Positions 19,003 through 29,993 of a stretch of 64,000 nucleotides of DNA are shown in pieces (the stretch's first letter is position 1; every line of letters starts with the position of its first letter). Where the stretch lies: NCBI GenBank assembly GCA_000751555.1, contig CCEZ01000018.1:32809-96808 (forward strand), written 5' to 3'. Position numbers and translations under genes: made by a program. Under the pieces are notes generated by a model, which did no database searches, had not been told where the DNA came from, and was given only the letters and a program-made list of their open reading frames with translations. Origin of the DNA: Anaerosalibacter massiliensis (GTDB taxonomy: Bacteria; Bacillota; Clostridia; Tissierellales; Sporanaerobacteraceae).

Positions 19003-20640
19003 TTATTCTTCATAATTATCAGGTAGGTCGTTTTCAAATAATACAATATCCTTAGATTTAACAATTTCTTGAAGTTTAGATGTGGCTTCATCTAAATTTT
19101 TTACAACAAAAATATTTTCCTCATCATAACCTGAGTTTTTTAACCCATCATAAATAGGTCTAGTTCTTTTTTCTCCAACTAATATTACATAATCGCATAC
19201 ATTCCCTATACTAATTCCAAACTCTCTATTAGCTTCTTCTTCTTTATCTCCTAATTCTACCATCCCAGGGGTAATTATTATCTTTCTACCTTCTTTAAAC
19301 TGACTCAACACTTCCAAAGCTGCTTCTGCTCCATCAGGATTTGAGTTAAAGGCATCATCTATTACTATAACACCAGTTCCTGGGTTAATAATATTTAGTC
19401 TATGAGGTATAGGTTCCACTTTAGATATTCCTCTTTTTATTTCTTTAAATGTAAGTCCTAATGCTTTTGCTACACTAGCTCCAGCTAATATATTATATAT
19501 ATTATGCTTTCCTAAAAGTTTAGTTGTACATTTTATTTCCTCTCCACTTTTATCTTTTAACATAAAAGTAGATCCTAGTTCCGATACTTCTATATCTGTA
19601 GCATAAATATCTAGTTTTTCAGTATTTTCTAATCCATATAATATTTTTTCTTTAAATGTTTTATCAGCAAGTTTTTTTACATATTCATTGTCATAGTTAA
19701 AAATAGCTATTCCATCACTTGGTAATTCTTCTATAAGTTCATATTTTGTCTTCATTATATTCTCAATATTTTTAAAAGTCTCTAAATGTGTTGGACCTAT
19801 AGATGTGATAATACCTATTTTAGGATTGGTTAGTTTGGAAAGTTCTTTTATATCTCCAATATATCTAGCACCCATTTCTGCTATAAATATTTCATAGTCT
19901 TTTGTTAATTCACTATTTATTACTTTGCTAATTCCCATAGGAGTATTATAGCTTTCTGGAGTCTTTAACACTCTATACTTTTCTTTTAATATAGTATCTA
20001 CAATAAATTTAGTACTAGTTTTTCCAAAACTGCCAGTGATACCTACAGTATTTAAATCTTCCATAGATTTTATTTTCTCTTGAGCCATTGTATAATAGTA
20101 TTCATTTATTCTTCTCTCAACTGGAGTTACTATAATATTAGCTAAAATTATATTTCCGCTTTGTAAAAAATAAATTATAAATAATCCATACAATATTACA
20201 GGCATATATATTATTATATCTGATGCTAATTTTTTCACTATCATAAATAATATTAATAATTCTAAAAAATTAACTAAAAAATTTGAAACATATAATCTTT
20301 TAGCCCTTGGTGTAAATACCAATTCTTTTTTAGACTCTTCTCTTTTAAAATTAAAGGTATAAAAAATTGATACTATCCACAATAAATTAAATAAAAATAA
20401 TACAATATTGTTTTTATTATATCCAGTATATATCATTTGAAAAACTAAAATAATAGTAAGTACTATAAGAGAAATCTTCATCCTTTTGGGATAAGCTTTT
20501 GTTGAAGTTTTGATCCATTTTCTATACTCCTCATTCCTATACCCCTGTAATTGAATCATATGTAGAAAAAATCTTGACTTAAAAATAATTGTTACTATCC
20601 AAAATAAAATAGAAATATAAAATATTTTCTCTAATCTCAT
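19003..20640 (-). CDS. murF: MurF-like D-Ala-D-Ala adding ligase with an N-terminal membrane region
   Basis: Expected to add D-Ala-D-Ala to the UDP-MurNAc-tripeptide. The catalytic part starts only at about residue 197 with the P-loop GITGSFGKTSTK, followed by NTPMGISKVIN, the EMGARYIGDI and GPTHLETF motifs, GKHNIYNILAG, and the C-terminal domain with HRLNII and DDAFNSNPD. Residues 1-185 hold about five or six hydrophobic segments, and I cannot find the usual N-terminal UDP-binding domain of MurF. The protein is therefore a membrane-anchored two-domain Mur ligase. Close linkage to ddl supports the MurF role; a different Mur-type ligase cannot be excluded. Confidence 0.8.
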   Translation of the reverse strand: MRLEKIFYISILFWIVTIIFKSRFFLHMIQLQGYRNEEYRKWIKTSTKAYPKRMKISLIVLTIILVFQMIYTGYNKNNIVLFLFNLLWIVSIFYTFNFKREESKKELVFTPRAKRLYVSNFLVNFLELLILFMIVKKLASDIIIYMPVILYGLFIIYFLQSGNIILANIIVTPVERRINEYYYTMAQEKIKSMEDLNTVGITGSFGKTSTKFIVDTILKEKYRVLKTPESYNTPMGISKVINSELTKDYEIFIAEMGARYIGDIKELSKLTNPKIGIITSIGPTHLETFKNIENIMKTKYELIEELPSDGIAIFNYDNEYVKKLADKTFKEKILYGLENTEKLDIYATDIEVSELGSTFMLKDKSGEEIKCTTKLLGKHNIYNILAGASVAKALGLTFKEIKRGISKVEPIPHRLNIINPGTGVIVIDDAFNSNPDGAEAALEVLSQFKEGRKIIITPGMVELGDKEEEANREFGISIGNVCDYVILVGEKRTRPIYDGLKNSGYDEENIFVVKNLDEATSKLQEIVKSKDIVLFENDLPDNYEE

Positions 20641-20699
20641 TTCCTAAACCTCCTAAAAAATAAAACTTAGCTAAGAAAAAGCTTTGGACTACATAGATA

Positions 20700-21464
20700 T
20701 TAGTTATCTAATAAGAAAGTTTTGAGTATGATAGAAAATCTTCCAAAGTCATCTAGATAAGAATAATGACCTGCTTCTTTAAGAATTACAAGTCCACTAT
20801 CTTTTATTTTTTCCTCCATTATTTCACCCATATATACAGGAGTTGCTGTATCATTTTCTCCCCAGATAAGTAATGTGGAAGCCTCGATATCTTTTAAATG
20901 TGGTTCTAAGTCTTCATTTACCACTTTTACTAAAATTCTTCTCATAATACCTGAAGCGTTTTGATAGTCTGCAGAACCAAACTTTTTATAAAACTTTTCC
21001 ATTTTTTTCTTTTCATCTGTCCAGAAAAAGAAAAATTTATATAAACATTTTAACACCTTAAAGCTATAAACTTTTAAATGATATTTAAAACTTCTTCTTG
21101 GAATAATTCCTGCACTATCTATTAATACCATTTTGCTTACTAAATCCTTATATCGACTACTAAGAACTATGGAAACTCTTCCACCAAAAGAATGTCCTAT
21201 TAAAATAACTTCATCCATCCCCATTTCATCTATAAATTTTTTAGTTATTCTTCCATAATCATATACACCGTAAGTTTCTTTTGGCTCTTCACTTTTGCCA
21301 AATCCAGGAAAATCCATAGCATATACCTTAAAATTATTCTTTAATAAATTAAATATGGGCATCATAGTATCAATATTTGCTCCCCAGCCATGTAGAAGTA
21401 AAACATTTCTCCCTTTGCCTTCCACAATATAATATATGTTTAAACCTTCTATTTTGACTTTCAT
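20700..21464 (-). CDS. Alpha/beta-fold hydrolase
   Basis: A 254-residue soluble hydrolase with the expected catalytic triad: the nucleophile elbow GHSFGG, an aspartate in IWGENDTATPV and a histidine in EAGHYSYLDD, plus the oxyanion-side motif LLHGWGAN. The substrate is unknown; esterases, lipases and C-C hydrolases share this layout. GAGGAAG 8 nt before the ATG supports this start over a GTG 15 nt upstream. It is the first gene of a probable operon with murF (59-nt gap), ddl, rnr and smpB, which hints at an envelope-related role but does not prove it. Confidence 0.8.
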   Translation of the reverse strand: MKVKIEGLNIYYIVEGKGRNVLLLHGWGANIDTMMPIFNLLKNNFKVYAMDFPGFGKSEEPKETYGVYDYGRITKKFIDEMGMDEVILIGHSFGGRVSIVLSSRYKDLVSKMVLIDSAGIIPRRSFKYHLKVYSFKVLKCLYKFFFFWTDEKKKMEKFYKKFGSADYQNASGIMRRILVKVVNEDLEPHLKDIEASTLLIWGENDTATPVYMGEIMEEKIKDSGLVILKEAGHYSYLDDFGRFSIILKTFLLDN

Positions 21465-21548
21465 ATTTATCTTCCTCACTATTTTTCCTCTTTAATACTA
21501 TTAGCTTATTCTATATTATTATAATAGTGATCTACTTTTTATTTCTAT

Positions 21549-21569
21549 ATTCATAAATCAATTATGAAT
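21549..21569. promoter_or_regulatory. Inverted repeat just after a promoter-like box
   Basis: Arms ATTCATAA and TTATGAAT are separated by 5 nt, about 10-15 bp downstream on the minus strand from the box TGGTATAAT (21580-21588). The box has the extended -10 form but no good -35 element. Together they suggest a regulated promoter for the hydrolase-murF-ddl-rnr-smpB-ssrA group. No regulator is identified. Confidence 0.4.
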
Positions 21570-21600
21570 TAGTACTTCTATTATACCATATAATGCTAAT

Positions 21601-21630
21601 AAAAAGCCCCTCAATATTGAGGGGCTTTTT
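21601..21630. terminator. Terminator after the membrane pyrophosphatase gene
   Basis: A perfect inverted repeat AAAAAGCCCCTCAAT / ATTGAGGGGCTTTTT directly downstream of hppA, GC-rich in the stem with a T-run. It separates hppA from the hydrolase-murF group. Confidence 0.92.
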
Positions 21631-21637
21631 ACTCATA

Positions 21638-23638
21638 TTATTTAAATAGTACTCCACCATAATTTACAAATAGTTGTGCAAAGACTAATGATACTATAGT
21701 CATAAGTTTGATTAATATATTTATTGATGGACCGGAAGTGTCTTTAAATGGATCTCCTACTGTGTCACCAACTACAGCTGCCTTGTGTGCTTCACTTCCC
21801 TTTCCACCATTGTTTCCATCTTCTATATGCTTTTTAGCATTATCCCATGCTCCTCCAGCATTGGCCATAAATATAGCCATTAAAACACCAGTGACTAAAG
21901 CCCCAGCAAGTAATCCTCCTAAAGCTTCTGTTCCTAAAATAATCCCTACAACTACTGGTACTACTACTGCAAGCAACCCTGGAATAATCATTTCTTTTAA
22001 TGCTGCTTGAGTACTTATATCTACGCAAGTACTATATTCTGGTGTTGCTGTTCCTTCCATAATTCCTGGAATTTCTTTAAATTGTCTTCTAACTTCTTCT
22101 ATCATACTAAATGCAGCTTTTCCAACAGCTTCCATAGTTATAGCTGAGAACAAAAATGGAAGCATTCCACCGATGAAAAGTCCTGCTATAACTGTTGGAC
22201 TTGTTAGATCTATTCCTTCTAAGTTAACTGCTTGAGTATAAGAAGCAAATAGTGCTAGTGCTGTAAGTGCAGCTGAACCTATTGCAAATCCCTTTCCTAC
22301 TGCTGCAGTAGTATTTCCTACTGAATCTAATGTATCTGTGATCTCACGTACTTCTTCTGGCAATTCACACATTTCTGCTATACCACCAGCATTATCTGCT
22401 ATAGGTCCATAAGCATCAACTGCTATTGTCATTCCTGCTGTTGAAAGCATTCCTACTGCTGCTAATGCAATTCCATATAGTCCCTCTGCTATGTCGTTTG
22501 CTCCATTTGAAGCATAGAAAGCTACTAGTATACCTATAGCTATAATTATTATAGGTCCTGCTGTAGATGCCATACCTACTGAAAGTCCACCTATAATATT
22601 TGTTGAAGAACCAGTTTCTGATTCATTTGCAATTCTTTTTACTGGGCTATAATCAGCAGATGTATAGTATTCAGTGATTTTTGCAATTATAAGTCCTACC
22701 AAAAGACCTGCAACTATTGATATGAAAGGTCTGTTAGAACCTAATATTGGTTTACTTAATACAAATGCTAATATTATAGTTATAACTGAACTTACTAATG
22801 TTCCTGTATTTAATGCTTTTTGTGGATCCTTATCTCCTCTTACAAAAAATACTCCTATAATTGAAGCAATTACCCCAACAGATGCAAGGGCTAGTGCGTA
22901 TTCAACTCCAGAATCTCCATAGGATGCCAATCCAAGAGTTATTGCTGATATTATAGCTCCTACATAGGATTCAAATAAATCAGCACCCATACCAGCAACA
23001 TCTCCAACATTATCTCCAACATTGTCTGCTATTGTAGCTGGGTTTCTTGGATCATCTTCAGGAATTCCTGCTTCTACCTTTCCAACTAAATCTGCTCCAA
23101 CATCAGCTGCCTTTGTATATATTCCTCCACCAACACGAGCAAATAATGCTATTGATGAAGCTCCTAGAGCAAAACCTGTTATTATATCTGGATCGCCAAA
23201 TAATATGTATAATAGTCCTACACCAAATATCCCAAGTCCTACTACACACATTCCCATAACTGCTCCACCAGAGAATGCAACTTCTAATGCCTTATTCATG
23301 CCACCTTCTTTAGCAGAATTTGCAGTTCTAACATTGGCTTTTGTAGCTACTCTCATACCAAAATAACCTGCAAGTATTGAAAATAGTGATCCTAATAGAA
23401 AAGATACTGCTGTTTTAATATTTATTATTGCTAAAATAACAAATAGTACAATTACGAATATTGTTAGAGAACGATATTCTCTCTTTAAAAATGCCATTGC
23501 ACCTTCTTGAATATGGGATGCAATTTCCTTCATCCTATCGCTGCCAGGATTTACTTTATTAACTGTATTTGCTTTATATATAGCAAATAAAAGAGCTAAT
23601 ATACCTACAACGGGTGCCATTATAATAGCTTTATCCAT
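21638..23638 (-). CDS. hppA: Membrane-bound K+-dependent pyrophosphatase (H+ or Na+ pump)
   Basis: Couples hydrolysis of pyrophosphate to ion export across the membrane, recovering energy from biosynthetic pyrophosphate. It is a 666-residue protein with about 16 membrane segments. The catalytic loops are intact: the [19 protein letters not shown] stretch, [13 protein letters not shown], and the C-terminal [20 protein letters not shown]. The motif GNTTAA (alanine rather than lysine) marks the K+-dependent subfamily. Whether it moves protons or sodium cannot be decided from the motifs alone. GGAGG lies 11 nt before the chosen ATG. It is downstream of secG (19-nt gap from the secG stop) and ends at a strong terminator. 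Confidence 0.95.
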   Translation of the reverse strand: MDKAIIMAPVVGILALLFAIYKANTVNKVNPGSDRMKEIASHIQEGAMAFLKREYRSLTIFVIVLFVILAIINIKTAVSFLLGSLFSILAGYFGMRVATKANVRTANSAKEGGMNKALEVAFSGGAVMGMCVVGLGIFGVGLLYILFGDPDIITGFALGASSIALFARVGGGIYTKAADVGADLVGKVEAGIPEDDPRNPATIADNVGDNVGDVAGMGADLFESYVGAIISAITLGLASYGDSGVEYALALASVGVIASIIGVFFVRGDKDPQKALNTGTLVSSVITIILAFVLSKPILGSNRPFISIVAGLLVGLIIAKITEYYTSADYSPVKRIANESETGSSTNIIGGLSVGMASTAGPIIIIAIGILVAFYASNGANDIAEGLYGIALAAVGMLSTAGMTIAVDAYGPIADNAGGIAEMCELPEEVREITDTLDSVGNTTAAVGKGFAIGSAALTALALFASYTQAVNLEGIDLTSPTVIAGLFIGGMLPFLFSAITMEAVGKAAFSMIEEVRRQFKEIPGIMEGTATPEYSTCVDISTQAALKEMIIPGLLAVVVPVVVGIILGTEALGGLLAGALVTGVLMAIFMANAGGAWDNAKKHIEDGNNGGKGSEAHKAAVVGDTVGDPFKDTSGPSINILIKLMTIVSLVFAQLFVNYGGVLFK

Positions 23639-23657
23639 ATTTAATTTTACCTCCTTC

Positions 23658-23885
23658 TTATTGTATAGATGCAAGTACTAATGCAGATATTATAAATAAA
23701 ATGGCTGATATAGTAGTCAGCTTACTTAATGTATCTTCAAAGCTTTGTCCTTTATTCTTTCCCCAGATACTTTCTGCACCGCCACTTATTGTTCCAAGAC
23801 CTTGAGATTTCCCAGGCTGCAACAAAATAGTAGCTATTAAAAATAAACTAGAAGCAATAATAGTAATGGAAAACAAAATCTTCAC
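23658..23885 (-). CDS. secG: Preprotein translocase subunit SecG
   Basis: A small subunit of the SecYEG protein-export channel. The 75-residue form starts at a GTG preceded by AGGAGG at the right distance; an upstream ATG in frame would give an atypical N-terminal extension. Two membrane helices (about residues 2-22 and 53-73) flank the conserved loop [19 protein letters not shown]. It lies downstream of eno, as in many Firmicutes, with its own promoter after the eno terminator. Confidence 0.92.
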   Translation of the reverse strand: MKILFSITIIASSLFLIATILLQPGKSQGLGTISGGAESIWGKNKGQSFEDTLSKLTTISAILFIISALVLASIQ

Positions 23886-23944
23886 ACTTCCACCTCCTGT
23901 TTCCTCTGTTGAAAGCATAGCCTTCACACTTGGTAAACAACAAT

Positions 23945-23973
23945 ATTTTACCATAGGGATTGTATAAAATCAA
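23945..23973 (-). promoter_or_regulatory. Sigma-A promoter for secG-hppA
   Basis: TTGATT and TAAAAT separated by 17 bp, with the extended TGG before the -10 box. It lies between the eno terminator and secG. Confidence 0.7.
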
Positions 23974-23998
23974 TAGTAAAAGATACTGAGTTAGCACT

Positions 23999-24038
23999 CA
24001 TAAATAAATAGTAAGGCTGGCCTTACTATTTATTTATG
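23999..24038. terminator. Terminator-like hairpin after eno
   Basis: Nineteen-base perfect arms (CATAAATAAATAGTAAGGC and its complement) with a two-base centre, just past the enolase stop. The T-rich part lies within the stem rather than after it, but the position at the end of the glycolytic operon supports termination. Confidence 0.75.
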
Positions 24039-24058
24039 AATTATTCTATTATTGTTTC

Positions 24059-25351
<1,293 letters not shown>

Positions 25352-25355
25352 TTAT

Positions 25356-26897
25356 TTACTCCTCCTTTAAAATAAGTGATTTTCCTGTCATTTCTTTTGG
25401 AACTTCAATATCAAGCATATGAAGTAATGTAGGAGAAATATCTGCAAGTATTCCTTCTCTTAATTTTATATTTCTATCTCCTACTATTATACAAGGTACT
25501 TCATTAGTTGTATGAGATGTTATCACACTATTGTCCTTTTCATCTATCATTTTTTCTGCATTACCATGATCTGCAGTAATCAATAGCCTTCCATCTCTTT
25601 TCTCTATTTCTTCAACTATTTCTCCTAAGCATCTATCTATAGTTTCTATAGCTTTAATAGTAGCTTGCAAATCACCTGTATGCCCTACCATATCTGGGTT
25701 TGCAAAATTTAAAATAATCAGATCATATTTATCCATTTTAATTCTTTCTATTACTTCATCTTTTACTTTTTCTGCACTCATCTCAGGTTGCATATCATAG
25801 GTAGCTACTTTAGGAGAAGGAATTAACGCTCTATCTTCTCCATCATTTGGTTCTTCTACTCCCCCATTAAAGAAGAAGGTTACATGAGCATATTTTTCTG
25901 TTTCTGCTATTCTAAGTTGTTTAAGTCCTAAACTACTTATATACTCACCTAAGGTGTTTTTATATTTTTCAGGTTTATAGGCTATATGAACATTTTCAAT
26001 AGTTTTATCATATTGAGTCATTGTTACAAAAAAAGTACTTACTTTTTTTGCTCTCTCAAAACCATCAAAATCCTTATCAACTATAGCCCTAGTTATTTGT
26101 CTAGCCCTATCCGGTCTAAAATTGAAGAATATAATAGAATCTCCATCATTTATTGTAGCCACTGGCTCATTATTTTCTTTTACAACTGTAGGTACAACAA
26201 ACTCATCCCACACTTTTTCGTTATAAGAATTTTCAATAGCGTCTACAGCTGATTTTGATTCTTTTCCTTCTCCTATAACCATAGCATCGTAGGCTAATTT
26301 AGTCCTCTCCCATCTCTTATCTCTGTCCATAGCATAATATCTTCCTGAAACTGTAGATATTTTACCTATACCAATTTCTTTTATCTTTTTTTCCAGCTCC
26401 TCTATATAGCCTTTCCCACTGCTAGGTGGTACATCCCTTCCATCTAAAAAAGCATGAATATATACATCATCTATACTATGCTTTTTAAATAGTTCTAAAA
26501 GAGCATATAGATGAGTATTATGGCTATGAACTCCTCCATCAGATACTAAACCCATTATATGAATACTGCTTTTATTTTTCTTTGCATTATCTATTGCCTC
26601 TAAAAATTCTTCTTTTTCAAAGAAATCTCCATCTTCAATAGACTTTGTGATTCTAGTTAATTCTTGATATATAATTCTTCCAGCTCCTATATTTAAATGG
26701 CCAACTTCAGAATTTCCCATCTGACCTTCTGGAAGACCTACTGACAATCCACTGGCACCTAGTTTAGTGCTAGGCCACTCTTTTAAAAGTTTATCAAAAT
26801 TAGGCTTGTTGGCAAGTTCTATTGCGTTTCCCTCATATTTTTTGCCTAATCCCCAACCATCTAATATTGTAAGCATTACTGGTTTCTTTTTATACAT
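25356..26897 (-). CDS. gpmI: 2,3-bisphosphoglycerate-independent phosphoglycerate mutase
   Basis: Interconverts 3- and 2-phosphoglycerate by a phosphoserine mechanism with two manganese ions. The 513-residue length is typical. Motifs: LTILDGWG near the start, the nucleophile serine in GQMGNSEVGHLNIGAGR (S63), FLDGRDVPPSSG, SGRYYAMDRDKRW, FFNFRPDRARQ, and the metal site TADHGNAEKM. The start used has GGAGG 8 nt upstream; an in-frame ATG five codons earlier overlaps the tpiA stop codon and has no ribosome site. Translation is probably coupled to tpiA. Confidence 0.97.
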   Translation of the reverse strand: MYKKKPVMLTILDGWGLGKKYEGNAIELANKPNFDKLLKEWPSTKLGASGLSVGLPEGQMGNSEVGHLNIGAGRIIYQELTRITKSIEDGDFFEKEEFLEAIDNAKKNKSSIHIMGLVSDGGVHSHNTHLYALLELFKKHSIDDVYIHAFLDGRDVPPSSGKGYIEELEKKIKEIGIGKISTVSGRYYAMDRDKRWERTKLAYDAMVIGEGKESKSAVDAIENSYNEKVWDEFVVPTVVKENNEPVATINDGDSIIFFNFRPDRARQITRAIVDKDFDGFERAKKVSTFFVTMTQYDKTIENVHIAYKPEKYKNTLGEYISSLGLKQLRIAETEKYAHVTFFFNGGVEEPNDGEDRALIPSPKVATYDMQPEMSAEKVKDEVIERIKMDKYDLIILNFANPDMVGHTGDLQATIKAIETIDRCLGEIVEEIEKRDGRLLITADHGNAEKMIDEKDNSVITSHTTNEVPCIIVGDRNIKLREGILADISPTLLHMLDIEVPKEMTGKSLILKEE

Positions 26898-26911
26898 ATT
26901 TAAAGCCTCCA

Positions 26912-27658
26912 TTAAAAATTTATAAGTTTTAAGAAATCTTCAGATTTTAAACTAGCTCCGCCAACTAACGCTCCATCTATATCAGATTCATCCATCAATT
27001 CACTTATATTAGCCGGCTTAACACTTCCGCCGTATTGTATTCTTATTTTTTCGGAAATGTCCTTACTATATTTATTCCCAATAGTTTCTCTAATAAAACT
27101 TATTATATCATTTGCATCTTTATTTGAGGCTGTCTTTCCAGTTCCTATAGCCCATATTGGCTCATAGGCAATTACAATACTCTCTATGTCTTTTTCTTCT
27201 ATGTCTTCCAATGCTTTTAAAACTTGTGCCTTAACTACTTCTTTTTCTTTTCCACTTTCTCTCTCTTCTAAAGTTTCTCCTACACATACAATTGGATTTA
27301 TATCATATTTCAATGCAGTTTTCACCTTTTTATTTACAGTCTCATCAGTTTCATTGAAATATTGTCTTCTTTCAGAATGGCCTATTATTACATAGTCAAT
27401 ACCTATTTCTTTAAGCATCAATGGTGATATTTCACCTGTAAAAGCTCCACTATCTTCCCAATGCATATTTTGTGCTCCAAGCTTTATATTTGTTCCTTCA
27501 ATTTCTCTCTTTACTTCCATTAAGTTTGTAAATGGAACACAAAGAACCGCTTCTACATTATCATCTCTATCTCCACTTTTTATATCTTTAACCAATTCTA
27601 CTGCTTCTTTAATAGTTTTATTCATCTTCCAATTTCCTGCAATAATTGGTTTACGCAT
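26912..27658 (-). CDS. tpiA: Triosephosphate isomerase
   Basis: Interconverts dihydroxyacetone phosphate and glyceraldehyde-3-phosphate. A 248-residue TIM barrel with all catalytic residues: K12 in GNWKMNK, H94 in IIGHSERR, E166 in AYEPIWAIGTGK, and the phosphate loops QYGGSV and GALVGGASL. AGGAGG precedes the ATG. It follows pgk by 14 nt within the glycolytic operon. Confidence 0.98.
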   Translation of the reverse strand: MRKPIIAGNWKMNKTIKEAVELVKDIKSGDRDDNVEAVLCVPFTNLMEVKREIEGTNIKLGAQNMHWEDSGAFTGEISPLMLKEIGIDYVIIGHSERRQYFNETDETVNKKVKTALKYDINPIVCVGETLEERESGKEKEVVKAQVLKALEDIEEKDIESIVIAYEPIWAIGTGKTASNKDANDIISFIRETIGNKYSKDISEKIRIQYGGSVKPANISELMDESDIDGALVGGASLKSEDFLKLINF

Positions 27659-27672
27659 TAAAATACCTCCTC

Positions 27673-28866
27673 TTATTTTTCGCTTATAGCAGCAATACCT
27701 GGCAATTCTTTTCCCTCTAAGAATTCTAAAGAAGCTCCTCCACCTGTAGATATATGAGTCATTTCTTCTTTGAAGCCAGCTTTTTCAACTGCTGAAGCAC
27801 TATCTCCTCCTCCAACTATAGTTGTACCATTAGTTTCTGCCATAGCCTTTGCAATTGATTCTGTTCCATTTTTAAAGTTCTCCATTTCAAATACACCCAT
27901 TGGTCCATTCCATACAACTGTCTTAGCATTTTTTATTTCTTCGCTAAACAATTTAATTGTTTCCGATCCTATATCTAATCCCATCATATCTTCTGGAATA
28001 CTATCTATTTTTACAGTCTTATATTCAGTATCATTTTTAAATTCTTTAGCTACTACTATATCTACTGGAAGTAGGATTTTTACATTTTTTTCGTCTGCTT
28101 TTTTAAGTAGTTCATTAGCTAAATCTATTTTGTCTTCTTCTAATAGTGAAGTACCTATACTATATCCCTTTGCCTTTAAAAATGTATAAGCCATTCCTCC
28201 ACCTATAAGTATAGTATCAACTTTTTCAAGTAGATTTTCAATAACTCCTATTTTATCTGAAACTTTTGCTCCACCAAGAATAGCAACAAAAGGTCTTTCA
28301 GGATTTTCTAATGCTTTACCCATTACTTCAATTTCTTTTTTTACTAAAAATCCTACTGCTGAAGGCAAAAATTTTGAAGCCCCAACATTTGAAGCATGAG
28401 CTCTATGAGATGTTCCAAAAGCATCATTTACAAATACATCTCCAAGAGATGCTAGGTCTTTAGCAAAGTTTTCATCATTTTTCTTTTCTTCACTTCTAAA
28501 TCTAGTATTTTCTAATAAAACTACATCTCCATTGTTCATATTATCTACTATATTTTTTACATCTTCACTAATAACATTATCATCTTTAGCAAATTTTACT
28601 TCCTTATTTAGAAGCTCTGATAATCTCTTTGATACTGGCTCTAAGCTAAATTTAGAATCTGCTTTTCCCTTTGGTCTTCCTAAATGAGACATAAGAACTA
28701 CTTTTCCACCATTTTCTATTAAGTACTTTATAGTAGGAAGAGCACTCACAATTCTTGTATCATCAGTTATATTTCTATTATCATCCATAGGAACATTAAA
28801 ATCACATCTAACTAATACTCTCTTTCCTTCCACTTGTAAATCTTCTACAGTTTTCTTATTTAACAT
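27673..28866 (-). CDS. pgk: Phosphoglycerate kinase
   Basis: Makes ATP from 1,3-bisphosphoglycerate in lower glycolysis. The 397-residue form has the signature [11 protein letters not shown], the SHLGRPKG loop, [11 protein letters not shown], the ATP-domain [14 protein letters not shown], and the C-terminal [11 protein letters not shown] and [13 protein letters not shown]. The ATG used lies 8 nt after GAGG; a GTG three codons upstream is part of that ribosome site. A strong hairpin lies between gap and this gene. Confidence 0.98.
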   Translation of the reverse strand: MLNKKTVEDLQVEGKRVLVRCDFNVPMDDNRNITDDTRIVSALPTIKYLIENGGKVVLMSHLGRPKGKADSKFSLEPVSKRLSELLNKEVKFAKDDNVISEDVKNIVDNMNNGDVVLLENTRFRSEEKKNDENFAKDLASLGDVFVNDAFGTSHRAHASNVGASKFLPSAVGFLVKKEIEVMGKALENPERPFVAILGGAKVSDKIGVIENLLEKVDTILIGGGMAYTFLKAKGYSIGTSLLEEDKIDLANELLKKADEKNVKILLPVDIVVAKEFKNDTEYKTVKIDSIPEDMMGLDIGSETIKLFSEEIKNAKTVVWNGPMGVFEMENFKNGTESIAKAMAETNGTTIVGGGDSASAVEKAGFKEEMTHISTGGGASLEFLEGKELPGIAAISEK

Positions 28867-28900
28867 ATTTATCACCTCTTATTAATATAGTTGGTAAAAG

Positions 28901-28923
28901 CCGGTCTTGAAATTCAAGACCGG
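28901..28923 (-). other. Intercistronic hairpin between gap and pgk
   Basis: An 11-base perfect inverted repeat (CCGGTCTTGAA and complement) with a one-base centre, followed on the minus strand by the weak run CTTTTACC. It may be a partial terminator or an mRNA end that sets gap above pgk. Confidence 0.6.
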
Positions 28924-28933
28924 TCTAATATGT

Positions 28934-29944
28934 TTACTTATTTGCGTTTGCAACGTAGCTTGCTAAGTCAACTACTCTATAGGAATATCCCCATTCATTA
29001 TCATACCAGGAAACTACTTTTACCATATTGTCAATAACCATTGTAGATAATCCATCAACTATTGAAGAATGTGGATCTCCCTTATAGTCTACTGAAACTA
29101 ATGGCTCTTCTGAGAATCCAAGAACTCCCTTCATTTCTCCTTCACTAGCTTCTTTTAATGCCTTATTTACTTCTTCTGCTGTTGTTGGATTTTCAACTTC
29201 AAACACAACATCTACAACAGATACTGTTGGAGTAGGAACTCTCATTGCAAATCCATTTAATTTTCCTTTAAGTTCTGGTATTACTAATGCAACAGCTTTA
29301 GCTGCTCCTGTTGTTGTAGGAATAATTGATTCTGCTGCAGCTCTTGCTCTTCTTAAATCTTTGTGTCTCTTATCTAATATTTGTTGGTCATTTGTATAGG
29401 AGTGAACTGTAGTCATAAGACCTTTCTTAACTCCAAACTTATCTAATATTACTTTTGCAACTGGCGCTAGACAATTTGTTGTACAAGAAGCATTTGATAT
29501 TATATTATGTTTTTCTGGATCGTAGTCATTCTCATTAACTCCCATAACTATAGTTGTATCTTCATTTTTACCTGGTGCTGTAAGAATTACTTTCTTAGCT
29601 CCTGCCTTAATATGTTTTGAAAGTCCTTCTCTATCTCTAAAAGCTCCTGTTGAATCAATTACTAATTCTACTCCTAGTTCTTTCCAAGGTATTTCTTCTG
29701 GATTTCTGTGATCAGTTCTTTTGATTTCTTTACCGTTTATAATGAATGAATCTTCTGTTGTTTCAATAGTTCCATCAAATTTTCCATATAATGAATCATA
29801 TTTGAATAAATGTGCTAGAGTATCAATATCACCTGATGCATTTACAGCTACTACATCAAAATCTTTTATTTCATCCTCCATATAAATTCTTAAAACATCT
29901 CTTCCTATTCTACCAAATCCATTTATACCTACCTTTAAAGTCAT
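28934..29944 (-). CDS. gap: Glyceraldehyde-3-phosphate dehydrogenase, type I
   Basis: Oxidises glyceraldehyde-3-phosphate to 1,3-bisphosphoglycerate. The 336-residue protein has the Rossmann motif [10 protein letters not shown], the catalytic cysteine in [12 protein letters not shown] (C154), and the C-terminal [11 protein letters not shown]. The sequence VVAVNASGD after the second beta strand lacks the usual NAD-binding aspartate at that exact spot, so cofactor preference is not certain. AAGGAGG precedes the ATG. It follows cggR by about 50 nt as the first enzyme gene of the operon. Confidence 0.97.
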   Translation of the reverse strand: MTLKVGINGFGRIGRDVLRIYMEDEIKDFDVVAVNASGDIDTLAHLFKYDSLYGKFDGTIETTEDSFIINGKEIKRTDHRNPEEIPWKELGVELVIDSTGAFRDREGLSKHIKAGAKKVILTAPGKNEDTTIVMGVNENDYDPEKHNIISNASCTTNCLAPVAKVILDKFGVKKGLMTTVHSYTNDQQILDKRHKDLRRARAAAESIIPTTTGAAKAVALVIPELKGKLNGFAMRVPTPTVSVVDVVFEVENPTTAEEVNKALKEASEGEMKGVLGFSEEPLVSVDYKGDPHSSIVDGLSTMVIDNMVKVVSWYDNEWGYSYRVVDLASYVANANK

Positions 29945-29977
29945 ATATATTCCTCCTTAATACTATTATTTATTTTT

Positions 29978-29993
29978 AGCTACATATGTAGCT
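29978..29993 (-). other. Short palindrome at the cggR-gap junction
   Basis: AGCTACATATGTAGCT is a perfect 16-base palindrome just past the cggR stop. In Bacillus subtilis the cggR-gapA transcript is cleaved near this junction so that gapA mRNA outlives cggR mRNA. This repeat could serve the same purpose, by inference only. Confidence 0.35.

Noticed and set aside
21708..23366. Plus-strand open frames of 80-114 codons inside hppA
   Set aside because: They are antisense shadows of a well-conserved membrane protein, without ribosome sites or recognisable domains.
23991..23999. TTAGCACTC, one arm of a CIRCE heat-shock operator, near secG
   Set aside because: The second arm GAGTGCTAA at a 9-nt distance is missing; the sequence instead runs into the eno terminator stem. 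A single nine-base match is likely chance.
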